The translations under genes were made by a program, and so were the position numbers. A stretch of 33,586 bases of DNA from Bowdeniella nasicola (GTDB taxonomy: Bacteria; Actinomycetota; Actinomycetes; Actinomycetales; Actinomycetaceae): assembly GCF_900107735.1 (NCBI RefSeq), contig NZ_FNQV01000017.1, positions 1-33,586 on the forward strand. Direction: 5' to 3'. The stretch's first letter is position 1. Each line of letters opens with the position of its first letter. The notes under the pieces are model-generated. The model worked only from the letters and a program-made list of their open reading frames with translations. It did no database searches and had not been told where the DNA came from. This document shows, one piece after another, positions 22,725 to 31,525 of this stretch.

Positions 22725-23216
22725 ATGCATTTTTCCACCTCCGTCACGTACCCAGCCTCCGCTGTCAAGGTGGCCGAGCTCTGGCGTGATGAGTCCTTCC
22801 AGCGGACCAAGGCCGAACGCGCCGGCGCTAGGCGCAGCTCCGTCACGATCGCGGGCGACGCGGACTTAACCGTGACGATCCGAGCCGAGATCCCCTCCGA
22901 TGTGTTGCCGAAGGCGGCCCGACGATTCGTCGGCGCCGTCTTAGAGGTCACCATCGTCGAGGCCTGGGAGCCCGCCGATGGCGACGGCCGCCGCGCCGGA
23001 ACCCTCTCGCTCGATATCGCGGGCGCGCCCGTGCGGGTGAACGCGCGCATGGAGCTGCTGCCGGTATCCGCGACGGAGTGCACGCGCACGATTGATGGCG
23101 ACGTTAAGGCCTCCGTCCCGCTGTTTTCCGGGCCGATCGAACGCGCCGCCGTGGGGGCCGTCGAGGATGTCGTCGCGGCCGAAAAGGCGATCGCCGTCGA
23201 TTACCTCAAGAACTAG
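22725..23216 (+). CDS. DUF2505 family protein
   Basis: A 163-aa protein of the actinobacterial DUF2505 family, which is thought to have the SRPBCC/START-like ligand-binding fold; the function is unknown. It shows the family opening (MHFSTSVTYPASAVKVAELWRD), a central beta-rich stretch (LTVTIRAEIPSDVLPKAARRFVG) and the C-terminal GDVKASVPLFSGPIERAAV helix region. AAGGAG at 22714-22719 sits five nt before the ATG. TAACCT (22688-22693) may be the -10. It diverges from pdtaS and is convergent with putA. Confidence 0.85.
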   Translation: MHFSTSVTYPASAVKVAELWRDESFQRTKAERAGARRSSVTIAGDADLTVTIRAEIPSDVLPKAARRFVGAVLEVTIVEAWEPADGDGRRAGTLSLDIAGAPVRVNARMELLPVSATECTRTIDGDVKASVPLFSGPIERAAVGAVEDVVAAEKAIAVDYLKN

Positions 23217-23232
23217 CGCGCCCCGCGCACGG

Positions 23233-23268
23233 CAATGGCGGCGAACCCAGCTGGGTCCGCCGCCATTG
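23233..23268. terminator. hairpin terminator between the DUF2505 gene and putA
   Basis: CAATGGCGGCG (23233-23243) pairs exactly with CGCCGCCATTG (23258-23268), and the inner ACCCAGCTGGGT is itself a palindrome. There is no long T-run. It lies between convergent stops (23216 and 23294) and probably serves both. Confidence 0.75.
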
Positions 23269-23293
23269 TGCGTCTCTCGGCTATCGAAGTCCG

Positions 23294-26200
23294 CTAGAAG
23301 ACCGGGACCTCCTCGCCCGCGGGCAGGTGTCCGAAGCGGTGGCGCGTCAGCGAAATCGCCTGCTCGCGCAGGAACGTCAGCAGCTCGCGCCGCCCGGTAG
23401 CGAGCACCGGGCCGGTGAGCACGGTGACGGCCGAGGTCGCACCGAGCGCCTCAGCGATCTCAGCGCCCTCCTCGCCGATCACGCGGATCCGGCCGGTGAT
23501 CTGCCCGGAGCGCGCACGGTTGATGAACTGATCGGTGCGCTCTCCCACCTCGACGACGTCCTTGAGCCGCTGCAGGCCCGCGACGGCGGCGGGGCCAGCC
23601 GTGTGCATCGCCTTGAGCTCCTTGGACAGCTCGGGATTGAGCGAGACGCGCACGCGCGAGCCCGCAAGCTCGGCTGCGGCGAGCAGCCGCACGAGCTCCG
23701 CAGCGCTGGCGCCCCGGCCCGCGCGGATCGTCACATCCGTGGGGCGGTAGCGGAAGATGTTCGCCTCGGCGTGCAGGCCGGAGAGGTCTTCTTCCACGCC
23801 GAGCTCGCTCGCCCAGGCCGCCGCATCGGAGGCGAGAGCCGAGCGTAGCCACGCCCGCTCCGCCTGATCGGTGACGAGCCCGGTGTAGTCAGCATGCAGG
23901 GCCGCCACCTCGTCGGTGAGCTCGATGCCGTGCTGCGGCTCGCCGTCGGGCAGCCAGCGTCCCAGTTGCGCCACGTAGTTCGGGCCGCCAGCCTTCGCGC
24001 CGGGGCCGAAGGCGGACAGCTTCCAGCCACCAAACGCCTGCCGCTGCACGATCGCGCCCGTGATGTGGCGGTTGACGTAGGCGTTACCGATCTCGACGTT
24101 GTCCAGCCAGGTCTCGATCTCCTTCTCATCGAGCGAGTGCAGACCGCCCGTCAGGCCGTAGTCGACGGCGTTTTGAATCTCGATCGCTTCCTGGAGCGTC
24201 TTGGCGCGCATGATGCCGAGCACCGGCCCGAAGCACTCCGTCATGTGGAAGAACGAACCCGGCTGCACGTTATCGCGCACGCCCGGGGACCACAGCTTGC
24301 CGCTGTCATCGAGCTTGCGCGGCTCGACGAGCCAGGACTCGCCCGGCTCAAGCGTCGTCAGCGCACGCAGCAGCTTGCCGCTGGGCTCTTCGATGACGGG
24401 GCCCATGGTCGTCGACAGGTCATCGGGGTAGCCCACCCGCACCGAGGACGCGGCGTCCACGAGCTGGTTCATGAGGCGATCCGAGGTGCCCGCGGATCCG
24501 ACGAGGATCGCGAGCGAGGCGGCCGAGCACTTCTGCCCGGCATGCCCGAACGCCGATTTCACGAGGTCCGCGACGGCGAGGTCGTAATCGGCCGCGGGCG
24601 TAATGATGAGCGAGTTCTTGCCCGAAGTTTCGGCGTAGACGCGCGCACCACCGTCGTGAGAGGCGCGCCACTCGGCGAACATCTCGGCCGTCTCGGAGGC
24701 ACCCGTGAGGATGACCTGATCGATGTCGGCGTGCGAGATGAGATGCTTGCCGATTTCGTTTTCCTTCGTCCGGATCGCCTGCAGCAGCTCGCCGGGCACG
24801 CCCGCCGCATGGCAGGCCTCCACAATGAGTTCGCTACAGCCCGGAACGGCCGAGGCCGGCTTGATGATGACGCCAGAGCCCGCCGCGAGCGCCGCAATGA
24901 CGCCGCCACAGGGAATCGCGACGGGGAAGTTCCACGGCGGCGTCACGAGGGTGACGTCGACGGGTTCGAAGCGGGCGCCGTCGGTTGCCAGCGAGCCGGA
25001 TTCCGGCTCGAGCTCCAGCGCCCGATCCGCGTAGTAGCGCGCAAAGTCGATCGCCTCAGAGACCTCGGGATCGCCCTGCTCGACGGTCTTGCCGCCCTCG
25101 GCCGCCATGACGGTGATGAACTCGCCGCGACGGTCCTCCAACTGCTGGGCGACGGCGCGCAGGATCTGCGCCCGCTCCGCGGCGGACTTGGCGCGCCAGC
25201 CGGCCACGGCGCCCTTGACCTTCGCGACGACGTCGTCGACCTCGCCGGTGGACTTCAGGACCGGGCTCCACAGCTCCTTGGGCTTGCGGTCGACGGCCTC
25301 GCGGGCCCACTGCCGGGTCGCCGGCAGCGCCGGATCCGAATCGGCCGTGTTCGCAAAGCTGTCCCCGATGGGGGCGCGCTCGGTCGTGCGGCGGGCACCA
25401 ATCGGAGCGTCGGCCATATTCGCCACCGAGCGACGGAAGCGCTGCTCCTGATCGTCCATCCCGGCGCCCGAGGTGTCGCCTTCTTCGGCGAACATCGCGC
25501 GCAGGAAGTTTTGTGACTGGGCGTTTTCTTCCAGTCGGCGCACCAGGTAGGAGACGGCGACGTCGAAATCCTCGGGGGCGACGACGGGCGTGTAGAGCAG
25601 GACGGAGCCCACGCGGTCACGCACGGCGCGCGCCTGCGAGGGGCTCATGCCCTGCAGCATCTCGATGTCGAGCATGTCGCTGACGCCGCGCTCGGTCGCC
25701 AGCAGGTGCGCGAGCGCTACCGTGTACAGGTTGTGCGAGGCCACGCCGATGCGTAGCGCACCGAGGTTCTCGGGCCGCAGGATGCGCTCGACGAGCCGCA
25801 GGTAATTGGCATCGACGCCATCCTTATCGGCATACGGCGCCTGCTTCCAGCCGTGAATCTCGGCCTCCACGCGCTCCATCGACAGGTTCGCGCCCTTGAC
25901 GATGCGGATCTTGATCGGCGCGTGCCCCTGCTCGTGGCGTTCGCGCGCGAAGTCGATGAGCTTTTCCAGCGCCCCCACCGAATCCGGCAGGTAGGCCTGC
26001 AGCACGATGCCCGCGGACAGGTCGTGGAACTCCTCCTCGTTCAGGATGCGCGTGAACACCTCGATCGTGAGGTCGAGGTCGCGGTATTCCTCCATATCGA
26101 GGTTGACGAACGTGTGCGGGCTGGTCGCAACGGCCGCGCGGTAGAGCGGACGCAACCGCTCCAGCACGCGCTGCGTGGTGCCTTCGGTATCCCACGTCGA

Positions 26201-26773
26201 AATCTGGGAGACGAGCGAGGACACCTTGATCGAGACGTAGTCGACGTCGTCGCGCTTGATCAGGTCGATCGTGCGCTGCATGCGGGAGGCAGCCTCCTGC
26301 TCCCCCAACACGGCCTCACCCAGGAGGTTGATGTTCAGCTGGAAGCCATCCTTGCGCGACTTTTCCAAGTGTTCGCCAAGCTGCGGATCGCGCGCGTCGA
26401 CGACGAGGTGTCCGACGATCTGGCGCAGGCGCTTGCGGGCGAGGGGCACGACGACGCCGGGAGCCAGGCGTGCCGCCTTCGCGCCGAGCCCAAGCAGCGT
26501 GCGGTCAATCGTGCCGAGGAAGGATGCCGCGTCCGAGGCCGTCAGCTGCGATAGCTCCTTGGCGGCGACTTTGGAGTCTTCGGGGCGCGCGACCCGGTCC
26601 ACGAACCGCATCGCCAGATCAAGGCCCGCAGGGTCGGCCACGAGTGCCGCCAATTGACCCGTAGTAGCCCGCTCCTCATCCGTTTGTCCGGCTTCGGTTT
26701 CGTCGATCCACCGGTGTGCAAGATCAACTGAGTCATCGACAAGTGCGAGAACGTCAGCGGGTACTTGGGTCAT
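23294..26773 (-). CDS. putA: Bifunctional proline dehydrogenase / glutamate-semialdehyde dehydrogenase
   Basis: A 1159-aa enzyme that oxidises proline to glutamate in two steps and passes the intermediate internally. The FAD-binding proline dehydrogenase barrel (about residues 100-440) shows YVSIKVSSLVSQIS, VNLDMEEYRDL, KIRIVKGANLSMERVEAE and the ASHNLYTV block. The aldehyde dehydrogenase half (about 480-970) has PWNFPVAIPCGGVIAAL, VYAETSGKNSLI and the catalytic C749 in GHAGQKCSAA. A C-terminal tail of about 180 residues follows. No N-terminal ribbon-helix-helix DNA-binding domain is present, so unlike E. coli PutA it does not repress itself. The ATG at 26773 has a strong GGAGGA site nine nt upstream; the frame extends 25 codons further without support. 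Confidence 0.96.
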   Translation of the reverse strand: MTQVPADVLALVDDSVDLAHRWIDETEAGQTDEERATTGQLAALVADPAGLDLAMRFVDRVARPEDSKVAAKELSQLTASDAASFLGTIDRTLLGLGAKAARLAPGVVVPLARKRLRQIVGHLVVDARDPQLGEHLEKSRKDGFQLNINLLGEAVLGEQEAASRMQRTIDLIKRDDVDYVSIKVSSLVSQISTWDTEGTTQRVLERLRPLYRAAVATSPHTFVNLDMEEYRDLDLTIEVFTRILNEEEFHDLSAGIVLQAYLPDSVGALEKLIDFARERHEQGHAPIKIRIVKGANLSMERVEAEIHGWKQAPYADKDGVDANYLRLVERILRPENLGALRIGVASHNLYTVALAHLLATERGVSDMLDIEMLQGMSPSQARAVRDRVGSVLLYTPVVAPEDFDVAVSYLVRRLEENAQSQNFLRAMFAEEGDTSGAGMDDQEQRFRRSVANMADAPIGARRTTERAPIGDSFANTADSDPALPATRQWAREAVDRKPKELWSPVLKSTGEVDDVVAKVKGAVAGWRAKSAAERAQILRAVAQQLEDRRGEFITVMAAEGGKTVEQGDPEVSEAIDFARYYADRALELEPESGSLATDGARFEPVDVTLVTPPWNFPVAIPCGGVIAALAAGSGVIIKPASAVPGCSELIVEACHAAGVPGELLQAIRTKENEIGKHLISHADIDQVILTGASETAEMFAEWRASHDGGARVYAETSGKNSLIITPAADYDLAVADLVKSAFGHAGQKCSAASLAILVGSAGTSDRLMNQLVDAASSVRVGYPDDLSTTMGPVIEEPSGKLLRALTTLEPGESWLVEPRKLDDSGKLWSPGVRDNVQPGSFFHMTECFGPVLGIMRAKTLQEAIEIQNAVDYGLTGGLHSLDEKEIETWLDNVEIGNAYVNRHITGAIVQRQAFGGWKLSAFGPGAKAGGPNYVAQLGRWLPDGEPQHGIELTDEVAALHADYTGLVTDQAERAWLRSALASDAAAWASELGVEEDLSGLHAEANIFRYRPTDVTIRAGRGASAAELVRLLAAAELAGSRVRVSLNPELSKELKAMHTAGPAAVAGLQRLKDVVEVGERTDQFINRARSGQITGRIRVIGEEGAEIAEALGATSAVTVLTGPVLATGRRELLTFLREQAISLTRHRFGHLPAGEEVPVF

Positions 26774-26897
26774 TGAAATTCCTCCATCATCCCAACAGTT
26801 GTGACAGATCGAGCGCAGCATCAATGCCGGGCTGACCCTTAGTCCCACGGTACCAATTACGAGCGCACCTTACATCCACGTTTCGCGCTCCGCGTGC

Positions 26898-26903
26898 GAC
26901 GAT
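26898..26903 (+). promoter_or_regulatory. putative -10 box of the OsmC-like gene
   Basis: The plus strand reads GACGAT-TACGCC-ATG. It is close to the TACGAT box of the ABC operon. No clear -35. Confidence 0.3.
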
Positions 26904-26909
26904 TACGCC

Positions 26910-27389
26910 ATGACTACCGAGAGCCCTGTCCCTGCCTTCCCCACCGAGCCGACCGACTCGCAGCACGCGCGTCCACCCATCTCGCTACGCCGCCTGGGCA
27001 CACGCACGTTCGTGGCAACCGCCCCGCGTGGCCAGCAGCTTACCGTGGGTCCGGCTGACGTCCCGGGCGCCATTACCCCCGGAGAACTCCTGCAAATTGC
27101 GCTGGCCGGCTGCAATGCGATGAGCGCCGACGCTCGCATGTCCCATGCCCTGGGCGAGGACCACGATTCGACGTGGTGGGTTCGCGCCATCTTCGAAGCC
27201 GAGGGCGATGAATACGTCGGTTTCGACGTCGTCGCTGACGCAGATCTCAGCGCCCTCGATAGCGAGGAGGAGACGAAACTCGCGCAGCGAGCAGCCGCTG
27301 CCATCGCGCGACTTTGCACGGTAGGGCACACACTAGAGGGGAACCCGGTAACGACGCTCACCGTAGGTGGGCAGGTATTCAAGGAGTAA
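26910..27389 (+). CDS. OsmC family peroxiredoxin
   Basis: A 159-aa thiol peroxidase-like protein expected to reduce organic hydroperoxides. The two redox cysteines are visible: one in LALAGCNAMSADARM at the start of the central helix, and one in AAAIARLCTVGHTLEG near the C-terminus. The first 35 residues (PAFPTEPTDSQHARPP) are Pro-rich and probably flexible. It lies divergent from putA. The next gene starts 4 nt after its stop and uses an AAGGAG inside its last codons, so the two form an operon. Confidence 0.9.
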   Translation: MTTESPVPAFPTEPTDSQHARPPISLRRLGTRTFVATAPRGQQLTVGPADVPGAITPGELLQIALAGCNAMSADARMSHALGEDHDSTWWVRAIFEAEGDEYVGFDVVADADLSALDSEEETKLAQRAAAAIARLCTVGHTLEGNPVTTLTVGGQVFKE

Positions 27390-27393
27390 ACGG

Positions 27394-28092
27394 ATGGCTT
27401 CACTGTTTTCCATGAAGGGCTTCGATGCGGCATTCGACAAGGCCGTCACGATTCCCTCCGCGCGCGTGAAGCAGACCGTCGCCAAGCTGCGCCGCAAGCA
27501 CCCCCGCGCCACCCCTGAACAGATCATCGCCATGCTGGATAAGAAGTACATGCGCCTGGCCAAGACCTCCGGTGCCGGCGTGGGCGTCGCCGCGGCCGTC
27601 CCGGCGGTCGGTACCGCCGCCGCCGTTGGACTCACCGGCGCGCAGATGGCGGCCTTCGTCGCCGCGACCGCGTTCCACGTCATGGCCGTGGCGGAGGTCT
27701 ACGGAGTGCCGACGGATGATATTGATCGTCGCCGCACCCTGCTGCTGACTGCGTTGCTGGGCGAAGAAGGCGCAAACGCCGTCCAAGCCTCGCTTGGCTT
27801 GTCGACCGTGCACTGGGCGCGCCAGGCGCTGACCAAGATGCCTGCCTCGACGGTGAAGTCGGTCAATGCTGCGCTGCGGAAGCGGGCCGCGAAGAAGGCG
27901 GCCGCGAAGGGCGGCACGGTCATGCTCGGCCGACTTGCTCCCTTTGGCGTCGGCGCCGCTGTGGGCTGGGTTGGCGGAAAGGCCATGGGCCAGTCGGTGC
28001 TCGACGGCATCAAGACGGCCTTTGGGCCGGCCCCGTTGAGTTTCGAGATCGCAGATCAGAACCGCAAACAGCTCGAGGATTCTTTAGTCTAA
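27394..28092 (+). CDS. Unrecognised alanine-rich membrane-associated protein
   Basis: I do not recognise the family with confidence. The 232-aa product has a basic N-terminal region (KQTVAKLRRKHPRATPEQII), a hydrophobic hairpin (about residues 62-103, glycine- and alanine-rich), a segment with charged residues (PTDDIDRRRTLLLTALLGEEGANAV), a Lys/Ala-rich stretch (RKRAAKKAAAKGG) and another hydrophobic part (residues 175-205, MLGRLAPFGVGAAVGWVGGK). The layout recalls EcsC-like or DUF697-like proteins, but this is only an impression. Its start is set by AAGGAG at 27381-27386. It is coupled to the OsmC gene upstream, and thyA starts 9 nt after its stop. Confidence 0.85.
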   Translation: MASLFSMKGFDAAFDKAVTIPSARVKQTVAKLRRKHPRATPEQIIAMLDKKYMRLAKTSGAGVGVAAAVPAVGTAAAVGLTGAQMAAFVAATAFHVMAVAEVYGVPTDDIDRRRTLLLTALLGEEGANAVQASLGLSTVHWARQALTKMPASTVKSVNAALRKRAAKKAAAKGGTVMLGRLAPFGVGAAVGWVGGKAMGQSVLDGIKTAFGPAPLSFEIADQNRKQLEDSLV

Positions 28093-28095
28093 GGT
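28090..28095 (+). promoter_or_regulatory. putative -10 box of thyA-folA
   Basis: TAAGGT-GGTCTT-GTG begins at the stop codon of the previous gene. The same hexamer precedes the cardiolipin synthase-like gene. AAGGTGG in the same place could instead be a ribosome-binding site for read-through mRNA. Confidence 0.3.
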
Positions 28096-28101
28096 GGTCT
28101 T

Positions 28102-28902
28102 GTGACCGTCAACACAGCCTACGAAGAGCTCCTGCGCCACGTTCTTGAGACCGGAACCCGCCGTGAGGATCGCACCGGGACGGGCACTGTGTCCGTCTTC
28201 GGCGCCCAAATGCGTTTCAACCTCGCCGACGGCTTCCCCCTCGTGACGACCAAGCGAGTCCACCTCAAATCCGTCGTGGGCGAGCTGCTGTGGTTCCTCA
28301 AGGGCGAATCCAACATCCAGTACTTGCAGGACAACGGCATCCGAATCTGGAATGAGTGGGCCGATGACGAGGGCGAGCTCGGTCCCGTCTACGGGGTGCA
28401 GTGGCGCAGCTGGCCGACGGCCGATGGCCGGCACATCGACCAGATCGAACGAGTCCTTACCCAGCTCCGCGAGGACCCCTCTTCGCGGCGCATCATCGTC
28501 TCCGCATGGAACGTCGGCGAACTGGACAAGATGGCGCTCATGCCCTGCCATGCTTTCTTCCAGTTCTATGTTGCGGACGGCAAGCTCTCCTGCCAGCTCT
28601 ACCAGCGCAGCGCAGACATGTTCCTTGGCGTCCCGTTCAATATTGCCTCGTACTCGCTGCTCACTCACATGATCGCGCAGCAGGTAGGCCTCGATGTCGG
28701 CGATTTTGTGTGGACTGGCGGTGACTGCCACATCTACCTCAATCACCTCGACCAGGTGAAGGAGCAGCTCTCGCGAGATGCCTTCGATATGCCGCAGCTA
28801 AAGCTCCGCAAGGCGCCCTCGATCTTCGATTACGACTTCGATGACATTCAGGTTGAGGGATACGAACACCATCCGGCGATCTCGGCGCCCATCTCCGTAT
28901 GA
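28102..28902 (+). CDS. thyA: Thymidylate synthase
   Basis: ThyA methylates dUMP to dTMP using methylene-tetrahydrofolate. The 266-aa length is normal for the short ThyA class. The catalytic C149 is in [12 protein letters not shown], and the substrate-binding stretches [31 protein letters not shown] and [14 protein letters not shown] are intact. The start is a GTG at 28102, nine nt past the previous stop. Its stop overlaps the folA start (ATGA), pairing the enzyme that makes dihydrofolate with the one that recycles it. Confidence 0.98.
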   Translation: MTVNTAYEELLRHVLETGTRREDRTGTGTVSVFGAQMRFNLADGFPLVTTKRVHLKSVVGELLWFLKGESNIQYLQDNGIRIWNEWADDEGELGPVYGVQWRSWPTADGRHIDQIERVLTQLREDPSSRRIIVSAWNVGELDKMALMPCHAFFQFYVADGKLSCQLYQRSADMFLGVPFNIASYSLLTHMIAQQVGLDVGDFVWTGGDCHIYLNHLDQVKEQLSRDAFDMPQLKLRKAPSIFDYDFDDIQVEGYEHHPAISAPISV

Positions 28903-29390
28903 TCGGCGCTATTTGGGCGCACGCTCATGGAGTCATCGGTGCCGACGGCGACATGCCCTGGTACCTGCCGGAGGATCTCGCGCACTTTAAATCTGTCACG
29001 ATGTCGAGTGCGGTCCTCATGGGACGAGCCACGTGGCAGTCCTTGTCAGAGCGCTTCCGCCCACTGCCTAGACGAGAAAACTTCGTTGCGACCAAGAATC
29101 CTGAGTTCTCCGCGCCGGGCGCGCGCCTCGTCACGGATCTCGACGGCTTTCTGTCCGATCCGCGCTGGCAAGACGAGGATCTGTGGGTCATGGGCGGCGG
29201 CGAAATCTACCGCGCTGCCATGCCCGTCATTGATCGCGCTTCGGTCACCGAGATCGACGTGCGGGTCGCTGGCGATACGTTTGCGCCCGAACTTCCTTCC
29301 GGCCAATACCACTGCGGGCCGTGGCAAAAATCAGCCCGCGGACTGAGTTACAGATTCTGTGATTGGACTCGCGCTGCTCTACACTCGTGA
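28899..29390 (+). CDS. folA: Dihydrofolate reductase
   Basis: FolA reduces dihydrofolate to tetrahydrofolate with NADPH and is the trimethoprim target. The 163-aa length is typical. Seen: [21 protein letters not shown], then LPEDLAHFK with the catalytic acidic D26, the NADPH-binding [24 protein letters not shown] and VTEIDVRV. It overlaps thyA by 4 nt. The C-terminal part (about 30 residues after [10 protein letters not shown]) is less conserved but of usual length. Confidence 0.97.
   Translation: MIGAIWAHAHGVIGADGDMPWYLPEDLAHFKSVTMSSAVLMGRATWQSLSERFRPLPRRENFVATKNPEFSAPGARLVTDLDGFLSDPRWQDEDLWVMGGGEIYRAAMPVIDRASVTEIDVRVAGDTFAPELPSGQYHCGPWQKSARGLSYRFCDWTRAALHS
29380..29385 (+). promoter_or_regulatory. 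putative -10 box of the MoxR/DUF58 operon
   Basis: TACACT lies at the 3' end of folA, 40 nt before the GTG at 29425. A GGAG ribosome-binding site (29413-29416) follows. No clear -35 is seen. The gene may also be read from the thyA-folA transcript. Confidence 0.3.
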
Positions 29391-29424
29391 GCGCGAACAC
29401 TGAACGAACGACGGAGTAAACGGC

Positions 29425-30132
29425 GTGAGAACCCGAGCACTAGCGGCATTCGCTGCCCTGGCGGCGATCGTCTTAGTGTTCATCGGCTCGCTCCCACCCG
29501 CCGTTCGTACCCAGATCGACGTCGCTCCGCCACCAGGAAAACGCAGATCCGGGATGCCCGGTGCACCGCCACGCGGCTCCACCGATGAAGTCTTCCCACC
29601 GACCCCGCCTGATTTTTCATGGATCATGACGACGATGGGATACATCTTCTTTATCGCCATCGCTTCTGGTGTCATCTTCGGGGTTTTCCTCTGGTTCTCC
29701 CGCCGCTACCGTAAGCGCAAGCTCGAAGAAGCAGACCTGGATGAGGCTGCGCTCCTGACGGATTTGATTACCGCCGAGGATCCGATGGAGGTCGAGGACG
29801 TGGCGCTCGCTCGGACTGCCCTCGCGGATCTCAGTTTGTCCCACGAGGACCGCGTGATTGCGACGTGGATTGAGCTCGAGGACGCGGCGAGCCGCCGCTA
29901 CGGCAACCGGCTCGCAACCGTTACGCCGTCGGAGTGGGCTCAGCAGCGCCTCATTGCCTCGGGAGCTGATAGCGGCGCCGTCGAAGCTCTCCTCGACCTG
30001 TACTACCGGGCGCGCTTCCGGCCCGGTCACGTCACGACCGAGGCGGACATCGCACAGGCTAGCCAGGCACTTTCTCGCATCGAGGACTCTTTGGACGAAG
30101 CAGGCGCCGCACACGCGAGGGGTCGCCGGTGA
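29425..30132 (+). CDS. DUF4129-like membrane protein of a MoxR/DUF58 operon
   Basis: A 235-aa protein with an N-terminal hydrophobic segment (residues 5-25, probable anchor or signal), a Pro-rich extracellular stretch (residues 32-68), a second membrane helix (about 70-92) and a basic stop-transfer RRYRKRK. The cytoplasmic C-terminal domain resembles DUF4129, with WIELEDAASRRYGNRLA, TPSEWAQQRL and the family-typical LYYRARFRPGHVT. DUF4129 proteins are regular partners of MoxR ATPases and DUF58 proteins. The GTG at 29425 has GGAG eight nt before it. First gene of the operon; its stop overlaps the next start (GTGA). Confidence 0.8.
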   Translation: MRTRALAAFAALAAIVLVFIGSLPPAVRTQIDVAPPPGKRRSGMPGAPPRGSTDEVFPPTPPDFSWIMTTMGYIFFIAIASGVIFGVFLWFSRRYRKRKLEEADLDEAALLTDLITAEDPMEVEDVALARTALADLSLSHEDRVIATWIELEDAASRRYGNRLATVTPSEWAQQRLIASGADSGAVEALLDLYYRARFRPGHVTTEADIAQASQALSRIEDSLDEAGAAHARGRR

Positions 30133-30560
30133 AAAAGTACGCTGTGCTCCCCTTCGTCGTGGGTCTCGTATTGTTCGGGCTGACCTTTGCCGTTTCCTGG
30201 CCGCTGTTCTACTGCCTGACCTTTGGTGCGGGAGCCGCCGCGGTGACCGCGGCCGCGCAGTATTTCAAGAATGTCGACACCGAAAAGCGCGGCGAGTTTG
30301 AGGTCCACCCCGCCTCCGGATTGCGGCCATCGGTCGCCACGACGGCCGGCGCATTTCGAGAGGCCCGCGTTACTGGGCGCACTGCCGAGCGAATCAGGAC
30401 CGTCGTCGAGGACTACGTCGCGCGTCATCACCTCAGCAATTCGCAAGTTCGCCAAATGTTTGGCGCCGACTTCGACCAGTTCATGAGCGGAACGGCTCAC
30501 CTCACTCCGGTGCAGGCCCAGCGCCTGCTTTCCGCACTCAATGAAAAGGACAGATCATGA
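30129..30560 (+). CDS. Small two-helix membrane protein in the MoxR operon
   Basis: I do not recognise this 143-aa protein. Two close hydrophobic segments (about residues 4-20 and 24-43) form a membrane hairpin. The soluble C-terminal part (residues 50-143) has a basic, helical look (RIRTVVEDYVARHHLSNSQVRQMFG) and ends in a short helix (LTPVQAQRLLSALNEKDRS). The GTG start overlaps the previous stop, and its own stop overlaps the MoxR start (ATGA), so expression is tightly coupled. Confidence 0.8.
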   Translation: MKKYAVLPFVVGLVLFGLTFAVSWPLFYCLTFGAGAAAVTAAAQYFKNVDTEKRGEFEVHPASGLRPSVATTAGAFREARVTGRTAERIRTVVEDYVARHHLSNSQVRQMFGADFDQFMSGTAHLTPVQAQRLLSALNEKDRS

Positions 30561-31525
30561 CCGATCTCATGCCCGCCTCTATCGAGGAGATCTCTAGCCG
30601 CGGCCGCGCTGTGCTCGACGAAGTCGCGACGATTGTCGTCGGGATGGACGAGGCCCTCACCACGGCACTGTCCGCGGTGCTTGCCGGCGGGCACGTGCTG
30701 TTCGAGGATCTGCCGGGACTCGGCAAGACCGTTGCGGCGCGGACGCTCGCCGGGGCGCTCGGCCTTGATTTCGCGCGTCTGCAATGTACCCCGGACCTGC
30801 TACCCACTGACGTCACCGGCTCCTTCGTGTGGGACCCGTCGACGCGGGAGTTCGACTTCCGTGCCGGACCGGTTTTTACCGGGCTGCTGCTCGCTGACGA
30901 GATCAACCGCACCTCGCCGCGCACCCAGTCCGCGCTGCTAGAGGCGATGGCGGAAGGCCAGGTCAGCGCCGAAGGCAAGACGTTCCGCCTACCGCGCCCG
31001 TTCCACGTCATTGCGACGTCAAACCCCGTCGAACTCGAGGGCACGTTCCCGCTTCCGGAAGCACAGCTCGACCGCTTCATGATCCGCCTGTCCGTCGGCT
31101 ATCTCCCGACCGAGCAGGAGACCACAATTCTGCTCAACCGCGTCGCTCGACGCACAGAAGCAACCCACGTCAACCCCGTCGTCAATGCCGAACAGGTACT
31201 GGCAATGCAGGCCGGGGTTGAAGCGATTGACGTCAAGCCCGACGTCGCCGAATACTGCGTCAAGCTTGCCGCCGCTACGCGCGAGCACCCGGAAGTTGAA
31301 GTCGGGGTCTCCCCCCGCGGGGCGCAGGCGCTGCTCCTGCTGTGCCGCGCGCGTGCCGCACTGCTCGGCCGGGACTACATCACGCCCGATGACGTGCGCG
31401 CCGTGGCAGTTCCTGCGCTGGCGCACCGCCTCACGCTGACTGCTCGCGCCTGGGCGGCTGGTGTCACGGGCGCCTCCGTCATCGACAGCGTCATCGATAC
31501 GGTCCCCGTGCCCTCCGTCGCGTAA
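30557..31525 (+). CDS. MoxR family AAA+ ATPase
   Basis: A 322-aa AAA+ ATPase of the MoxR group, chaperone-like proteins that work with DUF58/VWA-type partners to mature or regulate cell-envelope or metalloenzyme complexes. Walker A is EDLPGLGKTVAA (K57), Walker B is GLLLADEINRTSPRTQSALLEAMAEGQ, and sensor 1 is HVIATSNPVELEGTFPLPEAQ, followed by the arginine-finger region LDRFMIR and a C-terminal lid with VGVSPRGAQALLLLCRA. All motifs are intact. It overlaps its neighbours on both sides (ATGA upstream, TAATG downstream). Confidence 0.95.
   Translation: MTDLMPASIEEISSRGRAVLDEVATIVVGMDEALTTALSAVLAGGHVLFEDLPGLGKTVAARTLAGALGLDFARLQCTPDLLPTDVTGSFVWDPSTREFDFRAGPVFTGLLLADEINRTSPRTQSALLEAMAEGQVSAEGKTFRLPRPFHVIATSNPVELEGTFPLPEAQLDRFMIRLSVGYLPTEQETTILLNRVARRTEATHVNPVVNAEQVLAMQAGVEAIDVKPDVAEYCVKLAAATREHPEVEVGVSPRGAQALLLLCRARAALLGRDYITPDDVRAVAVPALAHRLTLTARAWAAGVTGASVIDSVIDTVPVPSVA

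Noticed and set aside
22640-23089. N-terminal extension of pdtaS
   Set aside because: It is antisense to the DUF2505 gene, and PdtaS proteins begin near the GTG at 22639.
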